Source: Halopseudomonas litoralis (GTDB lineage: Bacteria > Pseudomonadota > Gammaproteobacteria > Pseudomonadales > Pseudomonadaceae). Taken from it: a stretch of 64,000 nucleotides of DNA. The translations under genes and the position numbers were made by a program. Shown here one piece after another: positions 32,186 to 40,516 of the stretch (position 1 is the first letter of the stretch; every line of letters begins with the position of its first letter). The notes under the pieces are model-generated. The model was not told the DNA's origin, ran no database searches, and saw nothing but the letters and a program-made list of their open reading frames with translations. The stretch spans positions 2,666,001 to 2,730,000 of the forward strand of contig NZ_LT629748.1 of the NCBI RefSeq assembly GCF_900105005.1, written 5' to 3'.

Positions 32186-32224
32186 CAAAAAAACCGTGAC
32201 GTTCTGCCGTCCCGGCTTCCCTGC

Positions 32225-32473
32225 TCAGAACAAATCTGATTGAGAGCTAGAATCCCTATCCTGCTGCCGCGCCGCTTCCTGGCGAGCGCGCAGCACGCGG
32301 GCCTTGCGCGATTGACACAGGCGGACCACCTGGCGTTTCTCGTCGGAGGAGAATTCCAACCAGTACAACCGCTCTTCCCGGGAACGGAAGCAGCCTTTGC
32401 AGAAGCCCTTGCTATTGGCTTCGCAGACCCCGATGCAGGGGCTGGGGATGTCAAAGAATTCCAGTTGGTCCAT
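32225..32473 (-). CDS. DUF1289 domain-containing small protein
   Basis: An 82-residue protein with the cysteine motif of the DUF1289 family: SPCIGVCEANSKGFCKGC gives four Cys in C-x3-C-x7-C-x2-C spacing, probably binding a metal or Fe-S centre. The rest is charged and includes the WLEFSSDEKRQV segment common to the family. Function unknown. It is divergent from the ribonucleotide reductase operon, from which it is separated by the nrd control region, and convergent with prfC. Confidence 0.85.
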   Translation of the reverse strand: MDQLEFFDIPSPCIGVCEANSKGFCKGCFRSREERLYWLEFSSDEKRQVVRLCQSRKARVLRARQEAARQQDRDSSSQSDLF

Positions 32474-32567
32474 TCATCACTCGCCGCGCAGAAAATTTGT
32501 TTTCGCTGAAGCGCCCGTCCTGCCTGCGCTGTGCATCACATAGCTGAGTATCACCAGGCAGTTCAGG

Positions 32568-32596
32568 TTGACCCTTTCCGGATCACCCACTATATT
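32568..32596 (+). promoter_or_regulatory. Predicted promoter of the nrdAB-yfaE operon
   Basis: TTGACC (32568-32573) and TATATT (32591-32596) are spaced by exactly 17 bp, 94 bp before the nrdA ATG. The -10 element lies inside the first NrdR box. Confidence 0.7.
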
Positions 32597-32632
32597 GCGC
32601 AATATTCTGCCCTTTAACACTATATGTTGTGC
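32587..32632. promoter_or_regulatory. Tandem NrdR boxes upstream of nrdA
   Basis: Two 16-bp sites resemble the NrdR consensus acaCwAtATaTwGtgt: CCACTATATTGCGCAA (32587-32602) and ACACTATATGTTGTGC (32617-32632). They start 30 bp apart, about three helical turns, the usual arrangement for this repressor. The first covers the -10 element and the second the early transcribed region, which fits repression by NrdR with (d)ATP. Confidence 0.8.
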
Positions 32633-32689
32633 GCATGCCTTATAACGCTTGCGCTTTATTTTCAAGCCTTTTTGCTCAGGAATTGCCAG

Positions 32690-34966
32690 ATGACCGATTT
32701 TCAGTCCCTCAAAGTAACCAAGCGCAACGGCTCCCAGGAACCCATCAATCTGGACAAGATCCATCGCGTTCTGGACTGGGCCGCAGAGGGTCTGAGCAAT
32801 GTCTCGGTCTCCCAGGTTGAACTGAAATCGCAGATCCAACTGTATGACGGTATTCGCAGCCAGGATATCCATGAAACCATCATCAAGGCCGCTGCCGACC
32901 TGATTTCCCAGGACACTCCTGATTACCAGTACATGGCCGCTCGCCTGGCGATCTTCCATCTGCGCAAGATAGCCTATGGACAGTTCGAACCGCCACATCT
33001 GTTCGACCACGTCACCACCCTGACGGAAATGAACCGCTATGACCAGCACATCCTGCGTGATTACGACCGCGGCGAATTCGACATCCTCAACGACTATATC
33101 GACCACAGCCGCGATCTGAACTTCTCCTATGCAGCGGTCAAGCAGCTGGAAGGCAAATACCTGATCCAGGACCGGGTCAGTCGCCGGGTCTATGAAAGCC
33201 CCCAGATGCTGTACATGCTGATCGGCATGTGCCTGTTCGCCGACTACCCCCAGGACAGCCGGCTGGACTATATCAAGCGCTTCTATGACGCCATCTCGCT
33301 GTTCAAGCTCTCTCTGCCGACGCCGATCATGTCCGGCGTGCGTTCGCCGTCGCGGCAGTTCAGCTCCTGCGTGCTGATCGAGTGCGGCGACAGCCTGGAT
33401 TCGATCAACGCCACCACCTCGGCGATCGTCAAGTACGTGTCGCTGCGTGCCGGCATCGGCATCAATGCCGGACGCATCCGCGCGGTCGGCAGCCCGATCC
33501 GTGGCGGTGAGGCCCAGCACACCGGCTGCCTGCCGTTCTTCAAGCTGTTCCAGGCAGCGGTCAAGTCCTGCTCCCAGGGTGGCGTACGCGGCGGCGCGGC
33601 CACTCTGTTCTATCCGCTCTGGCACCTGGAAGTGGAGTCGCTGCTGGTGCTGAAGAACAACCGCGGCGTGGAAGAAAACCGCGTGCGGCACATGGACTAT
33701 GGCGTACAGATCAACCGCACGCTGTACCAGCGCCTGATCAAGAACGGCAACATCACCCTGTTCTCGCCCCATGAGGTGCCCGGCCTGTACGAGGCATTCT
33801 TCGCTGATCAGGACGAATTCGAGCGGCTGTATCAGCAATACGAGCAGGACTCGACCATCCGCAAGCGCAGCATTCCGGCGGTCGAACTGTTCTCGTTGAT
33901 GATGCAGGAGCGTTCCAGCACCGGCCGTATCTATATCCAGAACGTCGACCACTGCAACACTCACAGCCCGTTCGATCCGGCGGTTGCGCCCGTGCGCCAA
34001 TCCAACCTGTGTCTGGAAATCGCCCTGCCGACCAGCCCATTGGATGGCATCAACGATGGCAGCGGAGAAATCGCCCTGTGCACCCTGTCGGCACTGAACC
34101 TGGGCGCCATCAACAGCCTCGACGAGCTGGAAGAGCTGTCCGAGCTGGCCGTGCGTGCGCTGGATTCGCTGCTGGATTATCAGGGCTACCCGATCGAGGC
34201 CGCGCGCAATGCTTCCATGAAGCGTCGCACCCTGGGCATCGGCGTGATCAACTTTGCCAACTATCTGGCCAAGAATGGTGTGAAGTATTCCGACGGCTCG
34301 GCAAATAACCTGACCCACCGGACCTTCGAAGCCATTCAATACTATTTGCTGCGCGCATCCAACAAGCTGGCGCAAGAGCGCGGCGCCTGCTCCGGCTTCA
34401 ATGAAACCGTGTATGCCAAGGGTGTATTGCCCATCGACACCTACAAGAAGGACCTGGATGCGGTCTGCTCCGAGCCACTGCGTCTGGACTGGGAAGCCCT
34501 GCGCGCCGATATCATCGAGCATGGCCTGCGCAACTCGACGCTGTCATCTCTGATGCCCTCCGAGACCTCCAGCCAGATTTCCAACGCCACCAATGGCATC
34601 GAGCCGCCGCGCGGCCTGGTGACCATCAAGCAATCCAAGGATGGCATTCTCAAGCAGGTGGTTCCGGATTACGACGAGCTCAAGGACGCCTATGAGCTGC
34701 TGTGGCAGATGCCGAACAACGATGGCTACCTGCAGCTGGTCGGCATCATGCAGAAGTTCGTTGACCAGGCAATCTCGGCCAATACCAATTATGACCCGCA
34801 GCGTTTCGAAGGCGGCCGCGTGCCGATGCGCCAACTGCTCAAGGATCTGCTGACCGCCTACAAATTCGGTCTCAAGACCCTGTATTATCAGAACACCCGG
34901 GACGGTGCCGACGATGACCAGGGCGATATGGTTGATGACTGCGCCGGCGGCGCTTGCAAGATTTGA
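32690..34966 (+). CDS. nrdA: Ribonucleoside-diphosphate reductase alpha subunit, class Ia (E. coli type)
   Basis: NrdA carries the catalytic and allosteric sites for reduction of ribonucleoside diphosphates. The 758-residue protein has a single N-terminal ATP-cone (KVTKRNGSQEPINLDKIHRVL), active-site Cys in SSCVLIECGDS, NLCLEIALPTSP and ALCTLSALNLG, and the C-terminal redox pair in CAGGACKI. Size and C-terminus match E. coli NrdA (761), not the approximately 960-residue P. aeruginosa NrdA with extra ATP-cones. The ATG at 32690 opens the conserved MTDFQSLKVTKRNG. It heads the nrdA-nrdB-yfaE operon under NrdR boxes. Confidence 0.96.
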   Translation: MTDFQSLKVTKRNGSQEPINLDKIHRVLDWAAEGLSNVSVSQVELKSQIQLYDGIRSQDIHETIIKAAADLISQDTPDYQYMAARLAIFHLRKIAYGQFEPPHLFDHVTTLTEMNRYDQHILRDYDRGEFDILNDYIDHSRDLNFSYAAVKQLEGKYLIQDRVSRRVYESPQMLYMLIGMCLFADYPQDSRLDYIKRFYDAISLFKLSLPTPIMSGVRSPSRQFSSCVLIECGDSLDSINATTSAIVKYVSLRAGIGINAGRIRAVGSPIRGGEAQHTGCLPFFKLFQAAVKSCSQGGVRGGAATLFYPLWHLEVESLLVLKNNRGVEENRVRHMDYGVQINRTLYQRLIKNGNITLFSPHEVPGLYEAFFADQDEFERLYQQYEQDSTIRKRSIPAVELFSLMMQERSSTGRIYIQNVDHCNTHSPFDPAVAPVRQSNLCLEIALPTSPLDGINDGSGEIALCTLSALNLGAINSLDELEELSELAVRALDSLLDYQGYPIEAARNASMKRRTLGIGVINFANYLAKNGVKYSDGSANNLTHRTFEAIQYYLLRASNKLAQERGACSGFNETVYAKGVLPIDTYKKDLDAVCSEPLRLDWEALRADIIEHGLRNSTLSSLMPSETSSQISNATNGIEPPRGLVTIKQSKDGILKQVVPDYDELKDAYELLWQMPNNDGYLQLVGIMQKFVDQAISANTNYDPQRFEGGRVPMRQLLKDLLTAYKFGLKTLYYQNTRDGADDDQGDMVDDCAGGACKI

Positions 34967-34975
34967 GGCATGAAG

Positions 34976-36115
34976 ATGAAAATGAAATACAGCACCTTTT
35001 CCCAGGCTGATAACAACCAGATGCACGAGCCGATGTTTTTCGGCCAGCCGGTCAACGTTGCACGCTACGACCAGCAGAAATACCCGATCTTCGAGAGACT
35101 GATCGAGAAACAGCTGTCGTTCTTCTGGCGGCCGGAAGAGGTCGATGTGTCTCAGGACCGCACCGATTTCCGCAACCTGCCGGAGCACGAAAAGCACATT
35201 TTTCTCGGCAACCTGAAGTATCAGACGTTGCTGGATTCCATTCAGGGTCGCAGCCCGAACGTCGCCTTTCTGCCGCTGGTGTCCATTCCCGAGCTGGAAA
35301 CCTGGATTGAAACCTGGTCGTTTTCCGAGACCATCCACAGCCGCTCCTACACCCACATCATCCGCAATATCGTCAACGATCCAGCGGTGGTGTTCGACGA
35401 TATTGTGCGCAACCAGCACATCATCGAGCGCGCCGGGGATATCTCCAATTACTATGACGATCTGATTCAATACAGCAACCTGTACAACCAGTTCGGTGAA
35501 GGCACTCATCAGATCAATGGCCAGAATGTGACCATCGAGCTGTTCGAACTGAAGAAGAAGCTGTATCTGTGCATGATGTCGGTGAACGTGCTGGAGGCGA
35601 TCCGCTTCTATGTCAGCTTCGCTTGTTCCTTCGCCTTCGCCGAGCGCCGACTGATGGAGGGCAATGCCAAGATCATCCGCCTGATCGCCCGTGACGAGGC
35701 ACTGCATCTGACCGGCACCCAGCACATCCTCAACATCATGCAGGAAGGTGAAGACGACCCACAGATGGCCGAGGTCGCCCGGGCCTGCCATGAGCAATCC
35801 GTGGAGATATTCCGCCACGCCGCCGAGCAGGAAAAGCAGTGGGCCGAGTATCTGTTCAAGGACGGCTCCATGATCGGCCTGAACTACAGCATCCTCAGCC
35901 AGTACGTGGAGTACATCACCAACCTGCGCATGAGTGCAGTGGGACTGGAGCCCATCTTCCCCGGCGCCCATCAGAATCCGATCCCCTGGATCAACGCCTG
36001 GCTGGTGTCCGATAACGTTCAGGTAGCGCCGCAGGAGGTAGAAGTCAGCTCCTATCTGGTCGGTCAGATCGACTCGGAGGTATCGTTGGAGGACCTGGGC
36101 GAGTTCGAGCTGTAA
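34976..36115 (+). CDS. nrdB: Ribonucleoside-diphosphate reductase beta subunit, class Ia
   Basis: NrdB houses the diferric-tyrosyl radical cofactor needed by NrdA. The protein of about 379 residues is strikingly like E. coli Nrd[40 protein letters not shown] (with the radical Tyr), [18 protein letters not shown], and the C-terminal NrdA-binding tail [11 protein letters not shown]. Three in-frame ATGs occur at 34970, 34976 and 34982; the second is preferred because GAGG lies 7 nt upstream, but the third matches the family N-terminus (MKYSTFSQ). It follows nrdA by a few bases, so translation is probably coupled. Confidence 0.96.
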   Translation: MKMKYSTFSQADNNQMHEPMFFGQPVNVARYDQQKYPIFERLIEKQLSFFWRPEEVDVSQDRTDFRNLPEHEKHIFLGNLKYQTLLDSIQGRSPNVAFLPLVSIPELETWIETWSFSETIHSRSYTHIIRNIVNDPAVVFDDIVRNQHIIERAGDISNYYDDLIQYSNLYNQFGEGTHQINGQNVTIELFELKKKLYLCMMSVNVLEAIRFYVSFACSFAFAERRLMEGNAKIIRLIARDEALHLTGTQHILNIMQEGEDDPQMAEVARACHEQSVEIFRHAAEQEKQWAEYLFKDGSMIGLNYSILSQYVEYITNLRMSAVGLEPIFPGAHQNPIPWINAWLVSDNVQVAPQEVEVSSYLVGQIDSEVSLEDLGEFEL

Positions 36116-36117
36116 GG

Positions 36118-36378
36118 GTGCAGGTATTTACCCGCGACACCTTCTTCGAGCTGGATGAGCACGAGACGCTGCTGGAAGGGCTGGAGCGTACCGGCCATCA
36201 TGTGGAGTATCAGTGCCGCAGTGGCTACTGCGGCGCCTGCCGGGTGAAGTTGAAATCCGGCAGTGTGATCTATCCAAAGCCGCCGCTGGCCTTTCTCAAG
36301 CGTGACGAAATCCTGCCCTGCTGCTGCCGGGTACAGGAGCCCATCGTCATCAACGTACCGCTGAAAAGCAAACTCTGA
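36118..36378 (+). CDS. yfaE: 2Fe-2S ferredoxin maintaining NrdB (YfaE-like)
   Basis: An 86-residue plant-type [2Fe-2S] ferredoxin. The cluster ligands are in CRSGYCGACRVKLKSG (C-x4-C-x2-C) with the fourth Cys in EILPCCCRVQ. In E. coli YfaE reduces and maintains the diferric cofactor of NrdB; position directly after nrdB here supports the same job. It starts with GTG, 2 bases after the nrdB stop, inside TAAGGGTG, which suggests low or coupled translation. A 9-bp unusual feature is the triple Cys run CCC near the fourth ligand. Confidence 0.9.
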   Translation: MQVFTRDTFFELDEHETLLEGLERTGHHVEYQCRSGYCGACRVKLKSGSVIYPKPPLAFLKRDEILPCCCRVQEPIVINVPLKSKL

Positions 36379-36386
36379 GGCCCGCC

Positions 36387-36929
36387 ATGTTTGAAATCCA
36401 GCCTATGGACCCGCTCCTGTACCGCGAGCAGACCCGCCGCAGCACATTGATCCTCTGCGCCATTCTGGCGGCATTGTGCATCTCGCTGGCCACCCTGTCC
36501 GTTGCCTTGTTCGGTGAACCCGGCGGCAACAACTTCCGCTGGAATCTGGGCGGTGTGATTGCCGGCCTGCTGCTGACCATGGCGCTGGTGCGACTGAATC
36601 TGTGGCAGCAGCCGTGGATGACCCCGGCAGTGTATGGCTTCCGGCTCAAGCGCAACCTGATGAAGGTGACCAATATCATGCATCAGGTCGAGGCCGGTGT
36701 TGCCGCCAATGACCCGACGGCGATGCGAGTGCTGCGTTTCTATCATCTGGGACTGACACAGATGCACCAGCTGGATGGCAACAGCAGCGCTGCCAGCGAC
36801 CTGGTCAAGGAGGTCGACCAGCACCGTGAGCACATGCTGGCTCAGGGTATCGAGCCGGAACAGAACCGCCTGGATCCCGGCTGGCTTGCGGAGGTCAGCT
36901 CTCAATGGCGCGACAGTAAAAGGCACTGA
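36387..36929 (+). CDS. DUF3087-like two-span membrane protein
   Basis: A 180-residue protein with two hydrophobic segments in the N-terminal third (about 20-42 and 52-72) and a soluble, probably helical, C-terminal part of about 100 residues with YHLGLTQMHQLDGNSS. It resembles proteins of the DUF3087 family found in gammaproteobacteria, based on pattern memory rather than a search. Function unknown. It begins 8 bases after the yfaE stop, so it is likely transcribed with the ribonucleotide reductase operon. Confidence 0.7.
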   Translation: MFEIQPMDPLLYREQTRRSTLILCAILAALCISLATLSVALFGEPGGNNFRWNLGGVIAGLLLTMALVRLNLWQQPWMTPAVYGFRLKRNLMKVTNIMHQVEAGVAANDPTAMRVLRFYHLGLTQMHQLDGNSSAASDLVKEVDQHREHMLAQGIEPEQNRLDPGWLAEVSSQWRDSKRH

Positions 36930-37004
36930 GCGACCGGCAAGCAGGTTGAACCAACCAGGCGGCCACCTGACCAAATCTCTGAAGCCCTTGCCTGGAGATT
37001 CCCC

Positions 37005-37613
37005 ATGTCACTCACTGCCCTGGCCCTCAATTGCACCCTGAAGCCCTCCCCTTCCGACTCATCCTCTGATCTCTTGTTGCAGCAGACGCTGGCGGCGCTG
37101 AAGGAGCAAGGCGTGAACGGCGAGTTGTTGCGCGTCGCCGATTACAACATCAAGCCGGGTGTCACCTCCGATGAAGGAAAAGACGATGACTGGCCGATGA
37201 TTCGTCAGAAGATGCTGGATGCCGATATTTTCATACTGGGTACGCCGGTCTGGCTCGGCCACCCGTCCAGTCTGTGTCAGCGCGTTCTGGAGCGGCTGGA
37301 TGCATTGCTCGGCGAAACCGATGATCAGGGCCGCATGCTGTCTTACGCCAAGGTGGCCGGCGTGGCCGTGGTAGGCAATGAAGACGGCGCCCACCACATC
37401 GTGGCGCAGCTGTATCAGGGGCTGAATGACGTCGGCTTCACCGTCCCCGCCAACAGCTGCACCTACTGGGTAGGTGAAGCCATGGGTTCGACCGACTTCA
37501 AGGATCTGCCATCAACTCCTGACAAGGTGGTGCAGACCACCCGCGTGATGGCACAGAATTGCGTGCATCTGGCCGGGCTGCTGAAACAACATCAATATCC
37601 TGCACAGAAGTAA
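37005..37613 (+). CDS. NAD(P)H-dependent FMN reductase / flavodoxin-fold protein
   Basis: A 202-residue flavodoxin-like fold protein. The N-terminal ALALNCTLKPSPSDSSSD is the FMN phosphate-binding type, and ILGTPVWLGHPSSLCQRVLERLD is the dimer and flavin-binding segment of the NADPH-dependent FMN reductase family, followed by VAVVGNEDGAHHI. It is probably a quinone or flavin reductase, substrate unknown. It lies 75 bp beyond the DUF3087-like gene on the same strand, with its own weak AGATTCCCC site, and may be in the same transcript. Confidence 0.85.
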   Translation: MSLTALALNCTLKPSPSDSSSDLLLQQTLAALKEQGVNGELLRVADYNIKPGVTSDEGKDDDWPMIRQKMLDADIFILGTPVWLGHPSSLCQRVLERLDALLGETDDQGRMLSYAKVAGVAVVGNEDGAHHIVAQLYQGLNDVGFTVPANSCTYWVGEAMGSTDFKDLPSTPDKVVQTTRVMAQNCVHLAGLLKQHQYPAQK

Positions 37614-37646
37614 TGAGCCGCTGGATCAGCGGCTTATCGGCTGACA

Positions 37647-38984
37647 TCAATTGCCGGCGCGGCGTAGTGCCTGGGGCGAGAAGTCCCGCGGTGACATCTC
37701 GTAGTTGAAGTCGTACATCGGCTCGTTGTTGTCCAGGCCGTCGACGAAGTAGTTGCCGGTTTTCAAATAATAGAGGGTTTCCAGGGTGCTGTTGAACATC
37801 GGCAACTCGTAATAGCTGATCGGATGGCTTTCCTGCAGGCCCACCAGTTCACCCTTGTCGTCGCGCAGGTCCACCGCCAGGATCTGCCAGCTGTCCTCAT
37901 CCACGTAGAAGCGGCGGGTGTGGTACGGGTGAGAGTAACCGGTCCGCAGGTTGGCTTCCACGACCCAGACCCGATGCAGCTCGTAGCGCAGCAGCTCGGG
38001 ATTCAGCGTCTTGGGCTGCACGATGCGGTCATACTCGATCCCTTGTTGGTGCACGCCATAGCTGTTGTAGGGCACCAGCATTTCCTGCTTGCCGATCAGC
38101 GTCCATTCATAACGGTCCGGCGCGCCATTGTAGGAATCCACCACATCGGCCGTGGCCAGACCGCTGGTATCCGGCTGCACCGAATCATAGGCCAGTGATG
38201 GCAGGCGTCTGACCCGACGGTCGTTGGGGCTATAGCGCCAGGCGCGGCGTGTGGTCAGCACCTGATCCAGCGGGTCCTGCACTACCAGCGAGGTGCCGGA
38301 CAGTTTGGCCGGTGCCGTCACCTGATAGCGGTAGTACAGCAGGGTGTTGTCCATTTCCTCAAGGGTCATGCCCTCGCGGTTGTAGACGTAGAAAATATAG
38401 CGGTCACGCTTGATCAGGTTGCTTCTGCCGTTGATGACCACGGCCTGATTGTTGATGAAATGGGTCTGCTCGCCCTTGTAGTGCAGGATGTGGTTCCAGA
38501 TGACTTCCATGCCACTCTGCGGGATCGGGAAAGGTATCCCCGCCACCGCGCCGGCTACACCGTTGCCGTTGGAGATGAGTTCGGCATTGACTGCATTTTC
38601 GCGGGTGGCGTCGTAGATGCGCTGGGGTACAGCGGCGCTGCGGCGCGTCGGATAAACCTGTAGGTAATAATCTGGATGACGCTCCAGCAGATCGGCCAGG
38701 CCCGCTGGCAACAGCTCGCGATGCTGCCCAAGATCCGAGCCATCAACGCGGTAGAGCGTGGCGTCATTGGCAAAAGGGTCGGGATGATGCATACCCAGCC
38801 GATAATCCGCCGGCGGTTTCACTCCACCGGTCCAGGCGGGTATGGTGCCCTGCGCGTTACCAGCCCGCTCGGCACCCAACGGGGTCAAATCCGCACCCAG
38901 TCGAGCTGCCTGAGCTGGATCGACCTTGGCCTGAGCCTGGCACGCAAAAACGGCCAGTAATACAACTCCGAACTTCCTGTACAT
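37647..38984 (-). CDS. DUF1329 family exported protein
   Basis: A 445-residue protein with an N-terminal signal peptide (MYRKFGVVLLAVFACQAQA), then the DUF1329 sequence type: ARLGADLTPLGAERAGN, GTIPAWTGGVKPP, and later ELHRVWVVEANLRTGYSHPYHTRRFYVDEDSW. The family resembles outer-membrane lipoprotein-sorting LolA/LolB-like folds and is often encoded with DUF1302 and RND proteins in steroid or aliphatic compound degraders. Here no such partner is present. AAGGAG lies 6 nt before the ATG at 38984; a longer open frame to 39146 is unsupported. Confidence 0.88.
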   Translation of the reverse strand: MYRKFGVVLLAVFACQAQAKVDPAQAARLGADLTPLGAERAGNAQGTIPAWTGGVKPPADYRLGMHHPDPFANDATLYRVDGSDLGQHRELLPAGLADLLERHPDYYLQVYPTRRSAAVPQRIYDATRENAVNAELISNGNGVAGAVAGIPFPIPQSGMEVIWNHILHYKGEQTHFINNQAVVINGRSNLIKRDRYIFYVYNREGMTLEEMDNTLLYYRYQVTAPAKLSGTSLVVQDPLDQVLTTRRAWRYSPNDRRVRRLPSLAYDSVQPDTSGLATADVVDSYNGAPDRYEWTLIGKQEMLVPYNSYGVHQQGIEYDRIVQPKTLNPELLRYELHRVWVVEANLRTGYSHPYHTRRFYVDEDSWQILAVDLRDDKGELVGLQESHPISYYELPMFNSTLETLYYLKTGNYFVDGLDNNEPMYDFNYEMSPRDFSPQALRRAGN

Positions 38985-39173
38985 GCACAACTCCTTGCGA
39001 GCCAATACCGCTACTCGCCGGCAGCGCCGGCGGATAATCTGATTGAAATTAAAAACGTCAAAACGCCGGGATTGTAACGCGAAAGCCCCGCTACGCTCTA
39101 CTCCGCTACAAAATGACACAGTGCCTCGCCGCTGCGCTTGCAGCATAGCCCGAGACTGTCGATGCTATGGGAC

Positions 39174-39971
39174 ATGACTACCTACATCGATACCCACACC
39201 CATCTGGACTTCAATGACTTCGACGCCGATCGCGATGCGGTGCTGGCCGACAGTCAGCGCCTCGGCGTGCAACGGTTGCTGATCATGGGTGTGAGCCGCA
39301 GCAACTGGAATACGCTCTGGAAACTGGTCGAGGCGGACCCGCGGCTGTACGCCGCCTTCGGCCTGCACCCGGTATTTCTTGACGAACATCGCCCGGAGGA
39401 CATCCAGAGCTTACGCGAACGCCTGGAATGTCACCTCACCCACCCACGCTGCTGCGCCGTGGGCGAGTTCGGTCTGGATTATTTACTCACCGAGCTGGAC
39501 CGCGAGCGCCAGCAGGTATTATTCGAGGCGCAGCTGCAGATCGCCGCCGATGTCGACCTGCCAGTCCTGCTGCATGTACGCCGCGCCCATGCGCCAGTGG
39601 TCGCTGCATTGAAGCGCTACAAGCTGCGCCGCGCCGGTATCATTCATGCTTTCTCCGGCAGCTTCGAGGAGGCACGCGAATATATCCGGCTGGGCTTCAA
39701 GCTAGGCATGGGCGGCGCCGCTACCTGGCCGCAGGCCAAGCGCATGCATCGCGTCATCGCACAGTTGCCCGCTGACAGTCTGGTACTGGAAACCGACTGC
39801 CCGGATATGGCGCCCGCGTTCCGCCCCTACCAACGCAACAGCCCACAGAATCTACCGCAGATCTGCGCCCGTCTGGCCGAGCTGCGCGGCGAAACGCCGG
39901 AGCAACTGGCCCATCAATGCCTGCATAACACCTGTGAATTGTTCGACTGGCCCGTGCCTGCGGTGTCTTGA
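39174..39971 (+). CDS. TatD family metal-dependent hydrolase
   Basis: A 265-residue TIM-barrel hydrolase of the TatD family, probably a 3'-5' DNase. Metal ligands are visible in IDTHTHLDF, GEFGLDY, LLHVRRAH, IHAFSGS and the terminal ETDCPDMAP. The ATG at 39174 opens MTTYIDTHTHLDF; an upstream in-frame ATG at 39138 adds 12 non-conserved residues. No strong ribosome site precedes either. The gene starts a rightward run with a small membrane protein and an SDR. Confidence 0.9.
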   Translation: MTTYIDTHTHLDFNDFDADRDAVLADSQRLGVQRLLIMGVSRSNWNTLWKLVEADPRLYAAFGLHPVFLDEHRPEDIQSLRERLECHLTHPRCCAVGEFGLDYLLTELDRERQQVLFEAQLQIAADVDLPVLLHVRRAHAPVVAALKRYKLRRAGIIHAFSGSFEEAREYIRLGFKLGMGGAATWPQAKRMHRVIAQLPADSLVLETDCPDMAPAFRPYQRNSPQNLPQICARLAELRGETPEQLAHQCLHNTCELFDWPVPAVS

Positions 39972-40025
39972 ATACACCGGTCTGGTAGAGTCAGGCTATT
40001 CAACCAACAACCGCAAGGAGACCCA

Positions 40026-40490
40026 ATGCCACTGGGCATAGCGTTGCTACTGATCTGGCTGGTGCTGCTGGTGCGCTTCCCACGCATCATGCTGCCAGCC
40101 AGCGGAATCATCGTTGTCATCTCACTGATACTGGCGGCGGGCGTCGGTATCTGGCAGTGGCGACATGACCGGCAAGTGGACATGTTGGAGATCAGCGTGC
40201 GCCATCTACCCGAACAGTGCGACTTCGGCAAGCCGCTGCAGGTCAGCATCCGGAACAACAGCTCCCGTACCGCCACGCGAATCAGCTGGCAGTTACTCGC
40301 GGTGCAGCCCGGTTACAATACCAACTTGCTGGACATCGGCGTCACCGCGAGCATCTATCGCCTCAGCCAGCCATTGCGTCCCGCGCAACAGTGGCAGCAA
40401 TGCTACAGCGTGCCACGTCTGCGCAGCGGTTTTCGCGCCGAAGACCTGGAATATCATGCCGACAAGGTCCGAGCTGACTTCACAAAATAA
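40026..40490 (+). CDS. Hypothetical two-span membrane protein
   Basis: A 154-residue protein of unknown function. Two hydrophobic segments (about 3-16 and 22-43) are followed by a soluble domain of about 110 residues with a probable beta-sandwich pattern (VRHLPEQCDFGKPLQVSIRN and later ISWQLLAVQPG). Two Cys (in EQCDFG and QQCYSV) could form a disulfide if the domain is periplasmic. AAGGAG precedes the ATG at 5 nt, so translation is well supported. It lies 54 bp after the TatD-family gene and 26 bp before an SDR gene on the same strand. Confidence 0.75.
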   Translation: MPLGIALLLIWLVLLVRFPRIMLPASGIIVVISLILAAGVGIWQWRHDRQVDMLEISVRHLPEQCDFGKPLQVSIRNNSSRTATRISWQLLAVQPGYNTNLLDIGVTASIYRLSQPLRPAQQWQQCYSVPRLRSGFRAEDLEYHADKVRADFTK

Positions 40491-40516
40491 TCAATAATCA
40501 TAAGAAAGGACGATCC

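Noticed and set aside
32477..34522. 681-residue open frame on the minus strand opposite nrdA
   Set aside because: It is antisense to all of nrdA and begins inside the NrdR control region; no ribosome site or family features.
34544..35971. 475-residue open frame opposite nrdA/nrdB
   Set aside because: It spans the boundary of two real genes on the other strand, which no true gene would do here.
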